The position numbers and the translations under genes are program-made. Positions 11,254-22,734 of a stretch of 64,000 bases of DNA are shown here, piece by piece (within the stretch, counting starts at the first letter, position 1; the number at the start of each line of letters is the position of its first letter). Under the pieces are notes generated by a model. It worked only from the letters and a program-made list of their open reading frames with translations, searched no databases and was not told the DNA's origin. The DNA comes from Falciphora oryzae (Eukaryota > Ascomycota > Sordariomycetes > Magnaporthales > Magnaporthaceae), in assembly GCA_000733355.1 (NCBI GenBank), contig JNVV01000013.1, forward strand, positions 407,323 to 471,322, read 5' to 3'.

Positions 11254-13672
11254 CTAGAATCCATCCTCACTGCCCACGCACATGCGGCAGCTAAAAACGC
11301 TAGACGGATCTACGCGACGCTTAATGTCGAGCAACCTGGGATAGTTGGAGCCGGAGAACGACTCCTGCCAGTTCTCCTCTAGGACGAAGTCCTCATTGTA
11401 ATAAGCGGCAGTCCCAAAGACTGCGGTGGCGTTGGCCAGGACCGCCCGCCCAGTATCAATCACCTGCTGCGTCAAGCCCGACCAGATGCCGGGGATTGGG
11501 ATATTGATAAAGTTGAAGGCGTTGCGCCACTCTGGGTGCACGGCAGTCTGCGTGCTGGAGTGGTTAGCTTCTGAACCTTTGACCTCTGGTTGGTGGATTG
11601 CGACACTCACGGCGTTGGGCTCAACCTGGGTTACAGCTCCACCAACAGCTTAAAGAGAGGTATATAAAGTAAGCATAGTTGCCAAGGATAAAGTTCTTTT
11701 TGGACACTCAAGGGGTCCGCGTAAACGTACTATTCTGCCAGATAAACGAGGCACCCGATGGCAAGTTGAGGAGAAACCCCTTGATTCTCTCAAGGCCCTC
11801 TGGACCCTCAACCATGCTTTTGGGCACAATGCGACTATGCACGGTCACGGGAAGACCGACGCTGATAGAGGCAGAGACCAAGGAACTCACTACACCCTCG
11901 AATGCGTCATCCCAGGAGCGCGATCCCGTGGACAACGTCGCTCTCAGGTTGTTGGCGCAGCCCGTGACGGCCAGGATAGACTGTAAATCGGCCAGAGTCT
12001 CGCTGGCGGGATGGGCCGTGTCGTTGCTGTCAAAGGACACAACAGAAATGTACATGCAGCCGAGGCGGGATGGCTGGCAAGCCCAGACACCCTGTTGTGT
12101 TTGGCATGAGCGTTAGTTCGAGTCCTTTCAACTCCCTGGATTCTCCGCAACTCAACAAGGTGCTGGCTGTCCATCTCGCCCCGGAAGGTTGCGTTGGTAG
12201 GATCAACACGAGAGTGCAGCACTGCGCGGCTGAGGAACGTACCGTGTGTCCTTTCTCCCGCAGCGGAGCCTGGAGGTCAACGATAGTTCGGACTAGGCCT
12301 TCATACGAAGCCCGGTTAGCACACCCAATCTGGCCTGCAACGGAATTAACGGTGCTGAAGGCCGGATGCGCTTTGACGTAGGCCCTTGTAACAACGGCGA
12401 AAGCGCCTCCACCGCCACGTAATGCCCAGAACAGGTCCGGCTCGTTGCAAGCATTAATCACCCTCTTCTCCCCGTCAGCCGTCACCACCTCGGCTTGGGC
12501 TAGGTCTGAATTGTGCATTAGATGAATGATCGTATTCACCCAGGCCGATTTTGGACGCAAGACAATGAGGGATGAATGGATGGAAACTTACTGTCAACCG
12601 CCATCCCTAGATGGGGACTCAACGGCCCTGCGAGAAGGGAGCATGAGGAACAGGAGTCAGAAGTAGCCCGACAAGGCTCAGAGCAGCCATATAAAGAGTC
12701 GCCTGGGTTGACAAGGTCTCTTACCAACTCCACCACCAAGCAGAAACCCGCCAGTAACACCGACTGAGGATGCAGACGCGCCAACGACCACCCTACCAGC
12801 CTCTGCGGCGACGCGGTAGAGCTCGCCAGCATCGATTCCGGGACCGGCAGAGACGACGTTTTGAGGAGAGACAGAGCAGCCCTCTGGTACAAACTCCTCG
12901 ATGAGGTGCGCGTCGTTCATGTGTCTTGTCCAGATAGAAAAGGCGCCAGGATCAGTGGACCGGCCCAGATAGTCGTGCCCGCTCTATCAAAGGGGAGCTC
13001 GATCGGTTAGAGTGTGAAAAGAACAAGGTGTAACGCGAAGCAAACTGAGTAGCCTGGGGAATAGAAAGTGAGAGACTAACGAACATTTTTGATACGGAGC
13101 CTTAGGTTATGTTTCGCAGCAAACCTGACAGACGCTGCGATGTCGTCGGCGCTGGTGACCTTGACCATATAGGACGGCAACCCGCCCGGGGAGCACTCGC
13201 TGCCGACCGGCCCAGGAGGCGTCCCATCTGGATTCGGATTCGGAACAGGGCAGCCGCCTTTCTCGCCTAGCAGGCCGTCCTGCTCCCAGTTGGGATACAT
13301 CATCCCAGCTGCGGGGATTTTTGTCTGCATCAGTCACAGGTTTGACACGGAGAAGGGCATCCATGGTAGCCGGGGATAGAGGCAGATACCTGACAGATTC
13401 CTTCGCCAGTCCTCATCGCCCTTGATCTCGGCTAGCATTTTGCACTCTACGGCATTGTATGTGCCCTCGTAGCACGGCGCTCCGTACGGAGCCGACTTGA
13501 TAAGGGCGCCGTTGACGGTTCCGTTAAAGGCGTCCAGCTCGGCGCTTGTGGGGAAGCAGGCATCCCCGGGGAGACAGTACGGCGCCGCGGCGAGGGCGGG
13601 CAGCACGCTCTGGCTGGCCACTAGCACGGCCGCGAGCGCCATGGCGGCGCGGACGTTGTGAAGCGGCGGCAT
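11254..13672 (-). CDS. Secreted FAD-linked oxidoreductase, berberine-bridge-enzyme type
   Basis: Predicted secreted flavoenzyme of the FAD_binding_4 plus BBE class, which oxidises alcohols, sugars or alkaloid-like substrates with O2; the substrate is unknown. Eight exons on the minus strand (13672-13390, 13308-13085, 12983-12725, 12627-12592, 12505-12243, 12091-11731, 11648-11611, 11547-11254) give 585 residues, typical for fungal members. Residues 1-29 form a signal peptide (MALAAVLVASQSVLPALAAA). SGHDYLGRS at about 170 carries the histidine expected to bind FAD covalently; the site of the second, cysteinyl link is Ala/Ser (SASSVGVTGG), so attachment is probably through His only. GGGGAFAVVT follows at about 310. 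The C-terminal BBE motif is NYPRLLDIKRRVDPSSVF. Exon 4 (36 nt) and exon 7 (38 nt) are very small. The exon 7 acceptor (AAG) and the 151-nt intron 5 are the least certain points. Confidence 0.9.
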
Positions 13673-14803
13673 TCTCTGGTTTCAGGCTCGGCAGGTTTGG
13701 AACGGGCTGACTGACGCTCTCGTTATTAGGCACACTTGCGGCGCGCTGGACTGACCGTTCCACCTGTTAGCCATGGAATACGGATGGGCAGCTGAGGTGG
13801 CAAAGACATCTTATATAGGCATGTAGGCAGGTATGCACCAACGGGCACTGTATTTCGTATAAGGATCCGTCTTACGGCTGGCCCCCATCCTCTAGGGTAG
13901 GAGTCGGGCCTAGCATCATTCCGCCTCATCACACGTCACAAAACAGCCCTGGGAGGAGCTCAGGGCTGTGTATGGAGGATGCAAGGGGGCCTGCCTGGGA
14001 GGGCTTCCCAGTGGCCTGGTCCTCATGCTTTCTTTCGAAGCGGGAACGCTTGTTGGCGGGGACACGATGTGCAGCAGGGGATGGGTTAGCGTTGGCGCAA
14101 GAGAAATGGGTCGTCATCCGCAGCGCCATGCCGAAGTATTCCCACACTCCAACCTGTTGCAGCCTTCGTGAACTTGGGGGCCATTCGTGTTCTTGGGCTA
14201 TTGGATTGAGGCCCATGCAGCGAGTTGAGAAGGAGGCTCTGGAGATCAATGTGGCTTGGTCCTAATAAAAGTTGGCCCTTGCCTTTCATGCTGGCCCCTG
14301 CTTGCCCGTGTCCATCTGTGCCCGATACAGTATTGATACGATGGGATCTTGCGGCACCTCATTTAAGATGGCGGGACGAGGACTGCAGGTAGATATCGAG
14401 GGTGTATCAATGGATTCGCTTGTTTTATTCCATTGTCTTGGCATCGACTTCCGAATTCTACCACATGCAGCTCGCGTGTCTCGAGTGATCTCTCCCTTCA
14501 TGTCCCACAGGTGTTCGGTTCAAAGGGCTTTCGTCACTGTGGCTCGATGAGAAACACTTGACTAAAGTGGGAACGCTGCCATTTACAGACTAGCGTACCC
14601 GTCGCTGCAGACTTCACTCAGCCAGGTGGGAGCAAGCCCCACCAAAACGTGGCCATACCTCCCGCACCAACATGGGCGCTCGATGCAGCCCATTGAACAT
14701 CGAATGATCCCAAGAAGAGACGCGAGAGCACGCAGAATAAGCCGTTCGCAGTGGCAGGCGTACGGAGGTCACTCGAACGCACCCGCAGCTAGAGAGCGTC
14801 AAA
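13673..14803. other. Divergent upstream region between FAD oxidase and TIP20
   Basis: About 1.1 kb without a supported gene. It should hold both promoters. A TATA-like element for the oxidase lies near 13811-13819. Open frames up to about 100 codons show no family features. Confidence 0.5.
13811..13819 (-). promoter_or_regulatory. TATA-like element upstream of the FAD oxidase
   Basis: On the minus strand the sequence reads CTATATAAG, a good TATA match, about 140 bases before the oxidase start codon. The spacing would allow a leader of roughly 100 nt. This is inference from motif and position only. Confidence 0.45.
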
Positions 14804-17383
14804 ATGGAAGACCCTCTTCAGGAAGTGCGGGTCCAGGACTTCATCGAGGACAGGCTCCAGTCGACGACGGACCTCGACCACCTCGACGATCTCCTAGCCA
14901 ACGTTGAGCTCCAGCGGACGCAGCTGCAGACACAACTCGATGACGCCACCAAGGAGCTCGACGCGGCCCGCCGCTCGGGTGGCGACCGCCAGGAGTCGCT
15001 GGCCCGTCACATCGACGACTTCGACACCCTGCAGCGCAGCATCGACGTGCGCCTGCAGATCGTCGCTTCCTCTGACGCCCCGGACGAGGCTATTCGCCGC
15101 CTCGAGCCCCCTATGCGGCGCCTGCATCGTGTCAGTCTTGCGCTCGACTACCTCTGCCTCCTCCGCGACGTCGAGGCCTTGCGCGCCGAAGCCCGCTCCC
15201 ATCTGCCCGGGAGCCCCAAGGCCGCCCTGCAACCATATGCACGTCTGAGGCAGCTCTCGGCTCGCCTGCATGAGCTGCAGGGTCCCGCTGACGGCGCCGC
15301 CGCCCACCTTGTCGCCCACGTCGACGCTGTTGCCGAGGCCCTCTGGTCCGAGATGAAGGCCACCATGTCCGACGAGATGAGGACCCTACTAGCCGAGCGC
15401 AAGTGGCCTTCGGCTGTGCACCCCGATCTGCTGGTCGACGAGGAGTGGCGCGGCTGCTTTGAGAAACTGGTCGACCTGCAGGTCCCTGAGATCCTTTACG
15501 ACTCCTCGGTTGTCCCACTGCTCCCCGTCGACGTCATGGCCCAGATATGGGTCAAAGAGTTTCGCTACCACTTCCTGGGCGACCGCCCGACTGCCAACAA
15601 CCGCCTGATCGGGCAGCACTGCTTCCCCTGGGTCCTGCGTCTTGTGTCGACCTGGGAGGACTTCTTTCGGGACAATTTTGGATATATGCTGTCGTCCAAG
15701 CTCGGCGACACCGCCGCTTCTACTAAGCTGGTGTATATGGACTCCGTCTGTGCCCTAATTACCTCCCTGCTGCCTGTTTTGCGGGAGAAGGTTTCAGCAG
15801 CAGCGGCCGAGGCAGTTCCGGACCCAACCTTTCTGAGCAGCTTTATAGGACAGCTCCTGACGTTTGACGAGGATATACGAACCCGTTTCGGCTACGACGA
15901 CGGCGACGGGGGCGACGACAGTGGCTGGGATGGGCTGACTGCGGGTGTGCTGGAGACGCACTTTGCTGCGTGGCTGCAAGCGGAGAAAGAATTTGCGCTG
16001 ACGCGGTTCAAGGCCATCATGGACTCGGCCGACGCGCGTGCTATTGACTACGACTACGGCGGCCCCGGCAAAACCAAGCCGACTTTTGCTGCCTGCCGCG
16101 TAACGGACCTTCTGAGGTCCGTGACGAGCCAGTACGAGCGTGTCCGGCGCTTCTCGCATCGGCTGCGTTTTCTCATCGATATCCAGCTCGCTATTCTAGA
16201 CGAGTTCCACGACCATCTCCGGGGTTCTCTCGAGGCCTACATCTCACTTACTTCCACCTTTGCCCGCACGCTGCAGGGAGCTACTAAGGAGCAACTCGCT
16301 GCACTAGAGGGTACTGGTGCTCTAGAAGTACTCTGCAAGGTCTACGGCGGCGCCGACCACGTGGTCAATGCACTGGAGGATTGGAGCAACGAGGAAGTAA
16401 GCCTGGCTATCTTCTCTGTAACTGATCAAACTTCTATGGAGACTCCCCGGTCAGATGCTAACATATGGAACCCCCTCCACCCAACCATCAGTTCTTTGTT
16501 GTTTTCTGGCAGGAGCTTCAGGACCGCGCCAAGAAGAATGAAGGCCAGGAAAATATTGCGGGCGGTCTGAGCTTTGACGACGTCAAGGGGAGGACGTCAG
16601 CGGCCGTTGGTTCCGACGGTGACGGTGCCGTTATCTTCGACGAGATCATAGCGGCGTACAGCGCTCGGCGCAAAGCGGCGCTCAACTTGATCGTCTCCTC
16701 CCTCGCCGACTCGCACTACACGGCCTTCCGTCCTTATCTGAGGCTGGGTCAGTGGACGACCATCAGCGATGACCCGTCGCAAGCTGATCCCTCGCAGCTT
16801 GCGATTTCGCCCGAGCTGGATGAACCTCTCCGAGTAAGGACCCTTTGACGACCTCCAAACCCCTCCCTCTTCAAAACTCACTCCATCCCCTATCACAGAC
16901 AGTTAATGGCTTAATGGCTAATCAATGTAGTAGATCATCAAACGCAACTTGGACTTCTTGCATCGCGCCCTCAGCACGGCTGCGTTCCGGCGTGTCTGGC
17001 GCGAGGCTCTGGACAAGCTAAACGATGCGCTGTGGGATGGCGTGCTTATGAGGCACAGCTTCACAGCCTTCGGGGCGGCTCAGTTCGCTCGCGATCTCCA
17101 GGCCGTGGTGTCGCTCGTCGAGCGCTACATTCCGGACGGCTCTGCGATGTTGTTGAGTATGCAGGAGGGAATCAGGCTCTTGAGCCTGCCACTTGACGCT
17201 GCAGGGGATTCCGAGGGTACTAAATCTGGGGGACAATCCGTCATTACGCTCAGGCAGGCCAATGACCGGATCCTCATGGACGAGGCCGATGCCAGGAAGC
17301 TTCTGGAGGAGCTTGGCATCGAAATGCTCACGCTGGCCAACGCAAGACACATTTTGCAGCGGCGGGTTGAGGTGAGCGCATAG
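14804..17383 (+). CDS. TIP20: RINT1/Tip20 family tethering protein
   Basis: Subunit of the Dsl1/NRZ tether that captures COPI vesicles at the ER for retrograde Golgi-to-ER transport. Exons 14804-16396, 16492-16833 and 16934-17383 give 794 residues, right for the RINT1/TIP1 family. The N-terminal 30-75 residues are a predicted coiled coil (LLANVELQRTQLQTQLDDA). The helical body contains family-like stretches such as VKEFRYHFLGDRPTANN, CFPWVLRLVSTWEDFF and IKRNLDFLHRALSTAAFRRVW. The second exon must begin TTCTTTGTTG, so that the join reads NEE/FFVVFWQELQ; a later CAG (ending at 16512) is also in frame but would drop the conserved FFVVFWQ. In exon 3 the second of two adjacent TAGs must be used, since the first brings a stop into frame. 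Confidence 0.94.
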
Positions 17384-17773
17384 GATACAAAAATAGGAAA
17401 GCGGGCGTGGGTGAGGAACGAAGAAGGTTACGAAGAAATAAAATAATGGGCATAGGCTCTTGCCCGTGCCGTAAGAAAAACAAACAACAAAAAGGTTGCT
17501 CGGCGAAAACTCAACTACCTACCAAGGGACGTAGAATGGAACCAGGATAACGCTGCATATGTATTCCATGCTCTATATCACTGTATGCCTAGAAAATGAA
17601 CCGATTTCACCACATGAATTCGAATGAAAAGTCCGTCAAAAAGTAGAAGGTTGAAGACCACTGCTTGATGATCAAGGTATTCCTACGCCAAACCCCGTCT
17701 GCGCCGTCAGCTGACACGGTCAAATTCGCGTCTTTGCATACAAGAGAGTCGATGTAAACAGGGTGGGAAAAGC
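17384..17773. other. Convergent intergenic region
   Basis: 390 bases between TIP20 and the carrier gene, expected to hold the two 3' untranslated regions. No gene or structured RNA is seen. Confidence 0.5.
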
Positions 17774-18718
17774 TTAGTTGAGAGCCCGCATGGTCATCTC
17801 GACAACGGCAAAGGTGCCGGCGCTGACGGGCATGGCCCTGAGCAGGGTGGGACCGAGGCCCTTCCAAAAGCCCCTCGCGCCCTCAGCGCGCCACGTCTGG
17901 GCGAAGCAGTCGCGCATAGTGCGGAAGCGCTGGTGGCCGCCGAAGCCGTCGGTCTGCATCTTGCTCTTGACGACGTCGAGCGGGTAGCTGGCCAGCCAGA
18001 GGGCTTCGCCGGCGAGGCCGCCGTAGAAGGCGATCTTGTAGGGCGCAATGTCCTTGCGGGCGACGCCATTGCGGGCCGCATCGGCGTTCATGAGCCACTC
18101 GAAGGCCAGGAACCACACGCCGTAGGCCTGGGCCTCGCGCAGCACCGTGACGGCGCCGCCGCGGTAGATGCCCGGCAGGACCCCGCCCGCGGCGGCGCCC
18201 AGCTTGCGGGCGCAGTCGACAGGGCCCGCGTAGAGGCGGGCGGCGCCGTGCGGCTGGGTCTGGAGGCGGATGCGGACGTGCTCGATCGGGGTGGAGATGA
18301 CCGAGTTGGCGACACCAGCAAAGGCGCCCGCGGCGTAGTACTGGCCGTAGCCCAGCGGGGCGCCCTCGCCGGCGCCGTTGCGGGCCTCGAACCAGCGGCG
18401 GGCCTGGTGGAAGGCGCCGAACTGGACCGAGACGCAGGCGCCGATGCCCAAGAGCGGCGTCAGGGTGCCCTTGTAGAAGGCCAGCGCCCCTTCGTTCTTC
18501 CAGATGGACGTGGCCGCCGCCAGGGCCGAGGGGTACGCCGCCGTCGTCTGCAGGCGCACCTTGACGATGTCAAAGGGCTGGCCGATCAGGACCTGCGCGA
18601 CACCGCCCGCCGCCCCCGAGAATAGGTCCTTGGCCGTCTGCAGTCCTGCCGACGACTCTGGCGGCGGCGGCGGCGCGGTGCGGCTGTGCCTTTCGATGTC
18701 GGCGGCCGAGGTTGCCAT
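17774..18718 (-). CDS. YMC1: Mitochondrial carrier family protein, Ymc1-like
   Basis: Inner-membrane solute carrier, 314 residues in a single exon. Three carrier repeats are visible through their signatures: PFDIVKVRLQT at about residue 48, PIEHVRIRLQT at 144 and PLDVVKSKMQT at 246. The stretch GGVAQVLIGQPFDIVKVRLQ is closest to the yeast Ymc1/Ymc2 subgroup, linked to amino-acid or organic-acid transport, rather than to the Crc1 carnitine or Ort1 ornithine carriers. The N-terminal 30 residues are polar with a PPPPPE stretch. I took the ATG giving MATSAADIE; the frame remains open upstream but has no ATG there. The substrate cannot be read from sequence. Cog3 ends about 750 bases upstream on the same strand. 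Confidence 0.93.
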   Translation of the reverse strand: MATSAADIERHSRTAPPPPPESSAGLQTAKDLFSGAAGGVAQVLIGQPFDIVKVRLQTTAAYPSALAAATSIWKNEGALAFYKGTLTPLLGIGACVSVQFGAFHQARRWFEARNGAGEGAPLGYGQYYAAGAFAGVANSVISTPIEHVRIRLQTQPHGAARLYAGPVDCARKLGAAAGGVLPGIYRGGAVTVLREAQAYGVWFLAFEWLMNADAARNGVARKDIAPYKIAFYGGLAGEALWLASYPLDVVKSKMQTDGFGGHQRFRTMRDCFAQTWRAEGARGFWKGLGPTLLRAMPVSAGTFAVVEMTMRALN

Positions 18719-19465
18719 GTTGTTTCGTCCCTCTCGTGCTTTCACTAGAACTGCTGTTGACTGCTTCTCCTCGATCGTTCCTCCTCCTCGCTTGCCCTCG
18801 CTGGCAAGTCGGAGCGGTTCTCACCGCCGTACAGGACTCCGACAACAGGATTCCGACAACAGGACTCCGAAAAAGCGTGCGCCGAAGGAAACGCTGCGTC
18901 TGTATTGTCGGGGCGGGGGTGTGATCGTCGTGTTTCGCCTGGCGTCGGGGTGGTGGAGGTCCAGGTAATTGACCAACAATCTATGCGATCCTGGGTTTTT
19001 GGGATGATGGCAGGTTCGAGGCGCCGGTGCTGTGCAATATTGATACGCTTCAACGTTTAATTCGCCCGGTCAATAGGCGCGCGCTGAACGCGGGATGGAT
19101 GGGAAAGCTGGAGCGTCCAATGGCGGGGAACTTTTGTGGTTGATCCAGTCCGCCGCAATCGGAGGAGCACTCAATCCAGGGAGTCGGAGCTTCCACGGTG
19201 GGGCAACCGCGGCTCGCTTGTATTTCACCATGACACCCTGCAGGTGACGTGCTTGCTTGCCAAGACGGAATGAGTGTGCAGTCCTGACGGCTATGAAGTG
19301 TCGGTAGCACGTAGCCTCGTGATGATTGCCGGCCAAAACCTAGGTAGCTGACTATATTTACCACCCATCAACAAGAAACAGGAGAACAAGCCGGCTTCCA
19401 AGTGCTGTGCCTTCCGACGGCCCTCGAGCCCCATATTTGTACCTTGGTAGGCCTTGGGTCTCCGA
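18719..19465. other. Intergenic between COG3 end and carrier start
   Basis: About 750 bases containing the promoter of the carrier and the 3' flank of COG3. A triple 14-bp direct repeat lies in it (18832-18873). No gene is supported. Confidence 0.5.
18832..18873. repeat. Three tandem 14-bp repeats
   Basis: The unit ACAGGACTCCGACA occurs at 18832, then with one substitution (ACAGGATTCCGACA) at 18846, then as ACAGGACTCCGAAA at 18860. The array sits about 115-155 bases upstream of the carrier start codon. It could be a replication-slippage product or clustered regulator sites. Confidence 0.85.
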
Positions 19466-22179
19466 TCATACCCGCGACGCCTTGCTGTTTTTGTCGCCCT
19501 GCGCCTGGGCATTGAGCTGAATAGCCTCCTTGAGTTTGGCCACCACCTCGGGCTGGTTGCTGAAAACTTTCTGCAGCAGCTCGTCCAGGTCGCGCTCTAT
19601 CTTGGCCATGTTCTTGCCCCCGAGTTTTCGAGTCTGCGCATCATTGACCAGTGTGCCCCAGCGCCTTGTGAAGGCGACGATGCACTGTCGGAGAAGCTCG
19701 TCCAATTGTTCGCTCGCGTCCTGATTCTCGCCACCCGACGCCCCCATTCCAGGCGTTCCGGGCCTGCCTGTAGCAGGTGTGCCTGTCCTGCCTGGCGCAG
19801 GTGAGCCGCGTGAGAAGAGCGACGCCCCTGGTATAAAGCTGCTGAAGTAGCCGACCCAGCCCTGCGCCGTTGAGATGGCATCCCAGATCTGCCCAAAGTG
19901 CTCCATTCCCGCCCCCTGGCTTCGTACGTCGCCAATCTCGAGAGTGAGCAGCTCGTTCTTCAGGATGAGTAGATTCTTGATCATGAACAGGTCCGGATCC
20001 GTGCCGTTCTTGCTCGATTTGATCTTGGCCTCGGCCCGTTGCAGCCCCTGGATCGACTCCTTGACTATCTTGAAGACGACCGGGCTGCTGCGTTGCTGTG
20101 CACCGAGACATATATACCAAATCAGCATATCCCTTTGTTCATATCATCCCACCTTCACTTAACTTGCGTAGTCGAGGGAGTACTTACACATCTCTCCTTG
20201 GGCATGCACCGGTCGAACATTATGAGCAGGTTCAGCGCCTGCTTCACAGGAGGGTACGCATTGGACGACGCGGCTCCACTGGCCGCAGGTTCGATCTTGA
20301 GCGCATCAGGAACGATAGGCGCCTTAGTGATAGACCTGACAACCTCAGCTTCAAACAGCCCGTCTGCAAAGGGCCACAGGTGCTCAGCCAGAAGCCGGAC
20401 TGCCACCTCGCGCCGGTGCATGGCCGCAGGGGTCGTCTCCTCAGCCCGGTCCTCATCCTCATCATCATAGTAGTCGGCAGTGTCGTCGGCCAGATACTCG
20501 GCAGTCAACCAGCCAAGCACGGCACAGAGCGCCTGCAAGTCTCCCGGTGTAGTCGGCGTAAGTGCGGTCTGCAGCGCTGTTGCGATGGGGGTCACGTTGA
20601 TGCCGCTAACTGTGTCGCTGCGGTGCGCTTTGACAATCGCAAATGCCGACTCTGCCTCAGGACTGTAGTGAGGCTCGATGCCAAATACACGTGCAAAGAG
20701 CAGAGCCTCGTTGTGGGATCGTTCGAAACACTGTTTGACGAAGCTGCGGCACGCTGTCTCGATGGATGACTCCTTGCACTCTTCTTTGAAAGAGTCACGG
20801 TCCGCCTGGCTGAGCGGGCGAAGATCGCGGTCCCGCGACGCTAGGTAGGTCCGGAACAAGTTGTTGGCTGTGTTGGTGTACATGTCGACGCAGGAACCCG
20901 GCTGGTGATTTCCCCCACGGTCGTACGCCTGTAGGACCACCTTTTGGATATTGGGAATGAGCGAGTACGAATCGAGTATCATCTCCTCAAAGCGACCATA
21001 CGCCAGTGCGTGCCTAGCCGACTCGGACTGCGTAGCCGCGATCTGCTTCGAGATCTCTCCCGAAACTTTGTCCAAGAGTGCGGTGAAGCTGACTTCGAGG
21101 AGATGCAATGCTTTCGTCAGCAGGGCCTGATATCGAGCCTGGTAAGACTCGGCATCGCGGTATGTTGGCTATTCGTACGGAATATCCGAAAGAATGGTCA
21201 GCGTCCGGGCATCCATACTACGGACTGCATGGCAAAAGTAGACCAAGCCGCAAACATACGTGTTGGGCCATAAAGTCGATGCATGACTCCAGATTTGTTA
21301 GCATCTCGGAGAACGGGGCGCCATCGGCAAGGCGGCTTGCCCCCGGAGCATTGAGGCGACGAGTGACCTCCTCGAGGTATGCGTAGTAGTAGAAGTCGGA
21401 GCGAACGTCGTCGGCGAGCTTCTCCAGTCGTCGCTGCTCGGTGAGCAGGTCGTCGCACTGGGACTGGAACGAGGTAGTTTGCTCCTCTACGGCGCAGAAC
21501 GACTCGGCCAGGGAGGCAAGGATGCGCAGGGCCCCGTCCGTATCCTCGATGAGGGTGTCGAGGTGCCGCTCCGTCAGGGCCAGCTTGTCGCGATACGTGC
21601 TGATGACCAAGATTGAATGTGAGCCGCTGGGAAGATTTTCACAGGCGTCCAGGCTGGCGGGCTAGACAGGGGGTAATGGTCTGCGCCGTCAAACGCACAT
21701 GTACTCCTGCTGGCTGGCCTCGAGCAGCTCATCCTGGAGGGCCTCGAAGAAAGGGGTGTCGTCGTCAAGACGAGCCGTGCGAGAGAGGTCCGCTGCCTCG
21801 ACAGCCAGGGCGTCCCAGGCTCTGTCCCTTCGCCTCCCCCGTTTCTTCTTGGCATCCTTCCCCAGCTGTTCCCGCACAATATCGTAGAAGTCCGAGTATG
21901 ACTTTGCCCGCCTGCTCAAAGAGGGGTCGGATGGGCCGTCGTCCTCGTCATCCTCGGCCAGTGCATCCAGCTGTCTTATGGCGTCGGATGCCTGCGCGGC
22001 TCCCTAAGATACCGAGAACGTCAGCGCGACACGAACCTGGGCTCCCGGCTCCCCAAGGCTATGCGTACGTTGGGCTGTTGGAGCAGCGACTCTTTTCTGC
22101 GATGGGCGTGGGCTTGCGAGCCACTGCTCTTCTTGCCCTTGAAGTCGGGCACGAAGCTGTACCAGGAGTCGTCGTACAT
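19466..22179 (-). CDS. COG3: Conserved oligomeric Golgi complex subunit 3 (Cog3/Sec34)
   Basis: Lobe-A subunit of the COG tether for intra-Golgi retrograde vesicles. Exons on the minus strand (22179-22069, 22003-21699, 21599-21260, 21168-20188, 20095-19466) give 788 residues. The start MYDDSWYSFVPDF joins through intron 1 to a Ser/Asp-rich linker and then the Sec34 region: SYSDFYDIVREQL, YRDKLALTERHLDTLIEDT, the aromatic run DFYYYAYLEEVTRRLN, and HPTYRDAESYQARYQALL across the exon 3/4 join. The C-terminal half holds LKNELLTLEIGD. Exon 4 ends at KERC and exon 5 begins QRSSPVVFKIVKES. A Gly/Pro/Thr-rich insert with a repeated PATGRPGTPG-like run is lineage-specific. The gene is head-to-head with FMP25. 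Confidence 0.95.
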
Positions 22180-22734
22180 TTTCTCCAGCAGGTGGCCCTG
22201 GGGCCTGAGGCGAGGGTAATTGCTGCACGTGGCAAAGCGTTGTCGTCGCAGTCGGGCTGGTGGGCTTGATCGTCGAGCCCGAGTGCCTGTGCTCGTTACT
22301 CGGCGCGCTTGTCTCGCATCGCAGCAATTGAAGCGTGGCATCGCTGCCGCCTTCTGTGTGGGGCTGCTGGCAGTGGTAGCTGGACCCCTGTTCTGTTGGA
22401 AACGGCGGTGCACGGACATGGTGCGAGGTGGACCCCAGAATCCAGGGGAGCTCAGCTTTTCCGTGTCGTTGGGTGACGGCAAATCACGGGCGTCGCTTTG
22501 CAAATCTGGAATGACGCCGATGGAGATGAGATGATCTCACAAACACCCGACAGTCGAAGCCGTGCAATACTTTGCAAGCTTCCCCTCTTTGCAGCGGGCA
22601 ACCGCACGCGCCACTGGACGTTCCCCGGCGTGGGTACTTTGAAGAACCAGCTTTTTTATGTCTGAATAGCTTCCACTTCCCCGCAAGGACAGTCAAAGTC
22701 TTAGACCAGGTTTTTCGACAAGGTAACTGAAACA
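22180..22734. other. Shared upstream region, COG3 and FMP25
   Basis: 555 bases between two divergent start codons. The COG3-side frame stays open upstream of the chosen ATG but shows no conserved content. No specific promoter motif was identified. Confidence 0.5.

Noticed and set aside
13309..13321. Earlier acceptor for exon 2 of the FAD oxidase
   Set aside because: Using the upstream GATGCAG puts exon 2 in a frame lacking the family motif; the CCGCAG acceptor restores AGMMYPNWE.
16513..16570. TIP20 second exon starting after the later CAG (ending at 16512), or first exon reading through to 16570
   Set aside because: Starting at 16492 keeps the conserved FFVVFWQELQ. Reading through the intron gives a short unrelated tail and a stop.
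18719..18745. Longer N-terminus of the mitochondrial carrier
   Set aside because: The frame is open upstream of 18718 but contains no ATG, so the start at MATSAAD is preferred.
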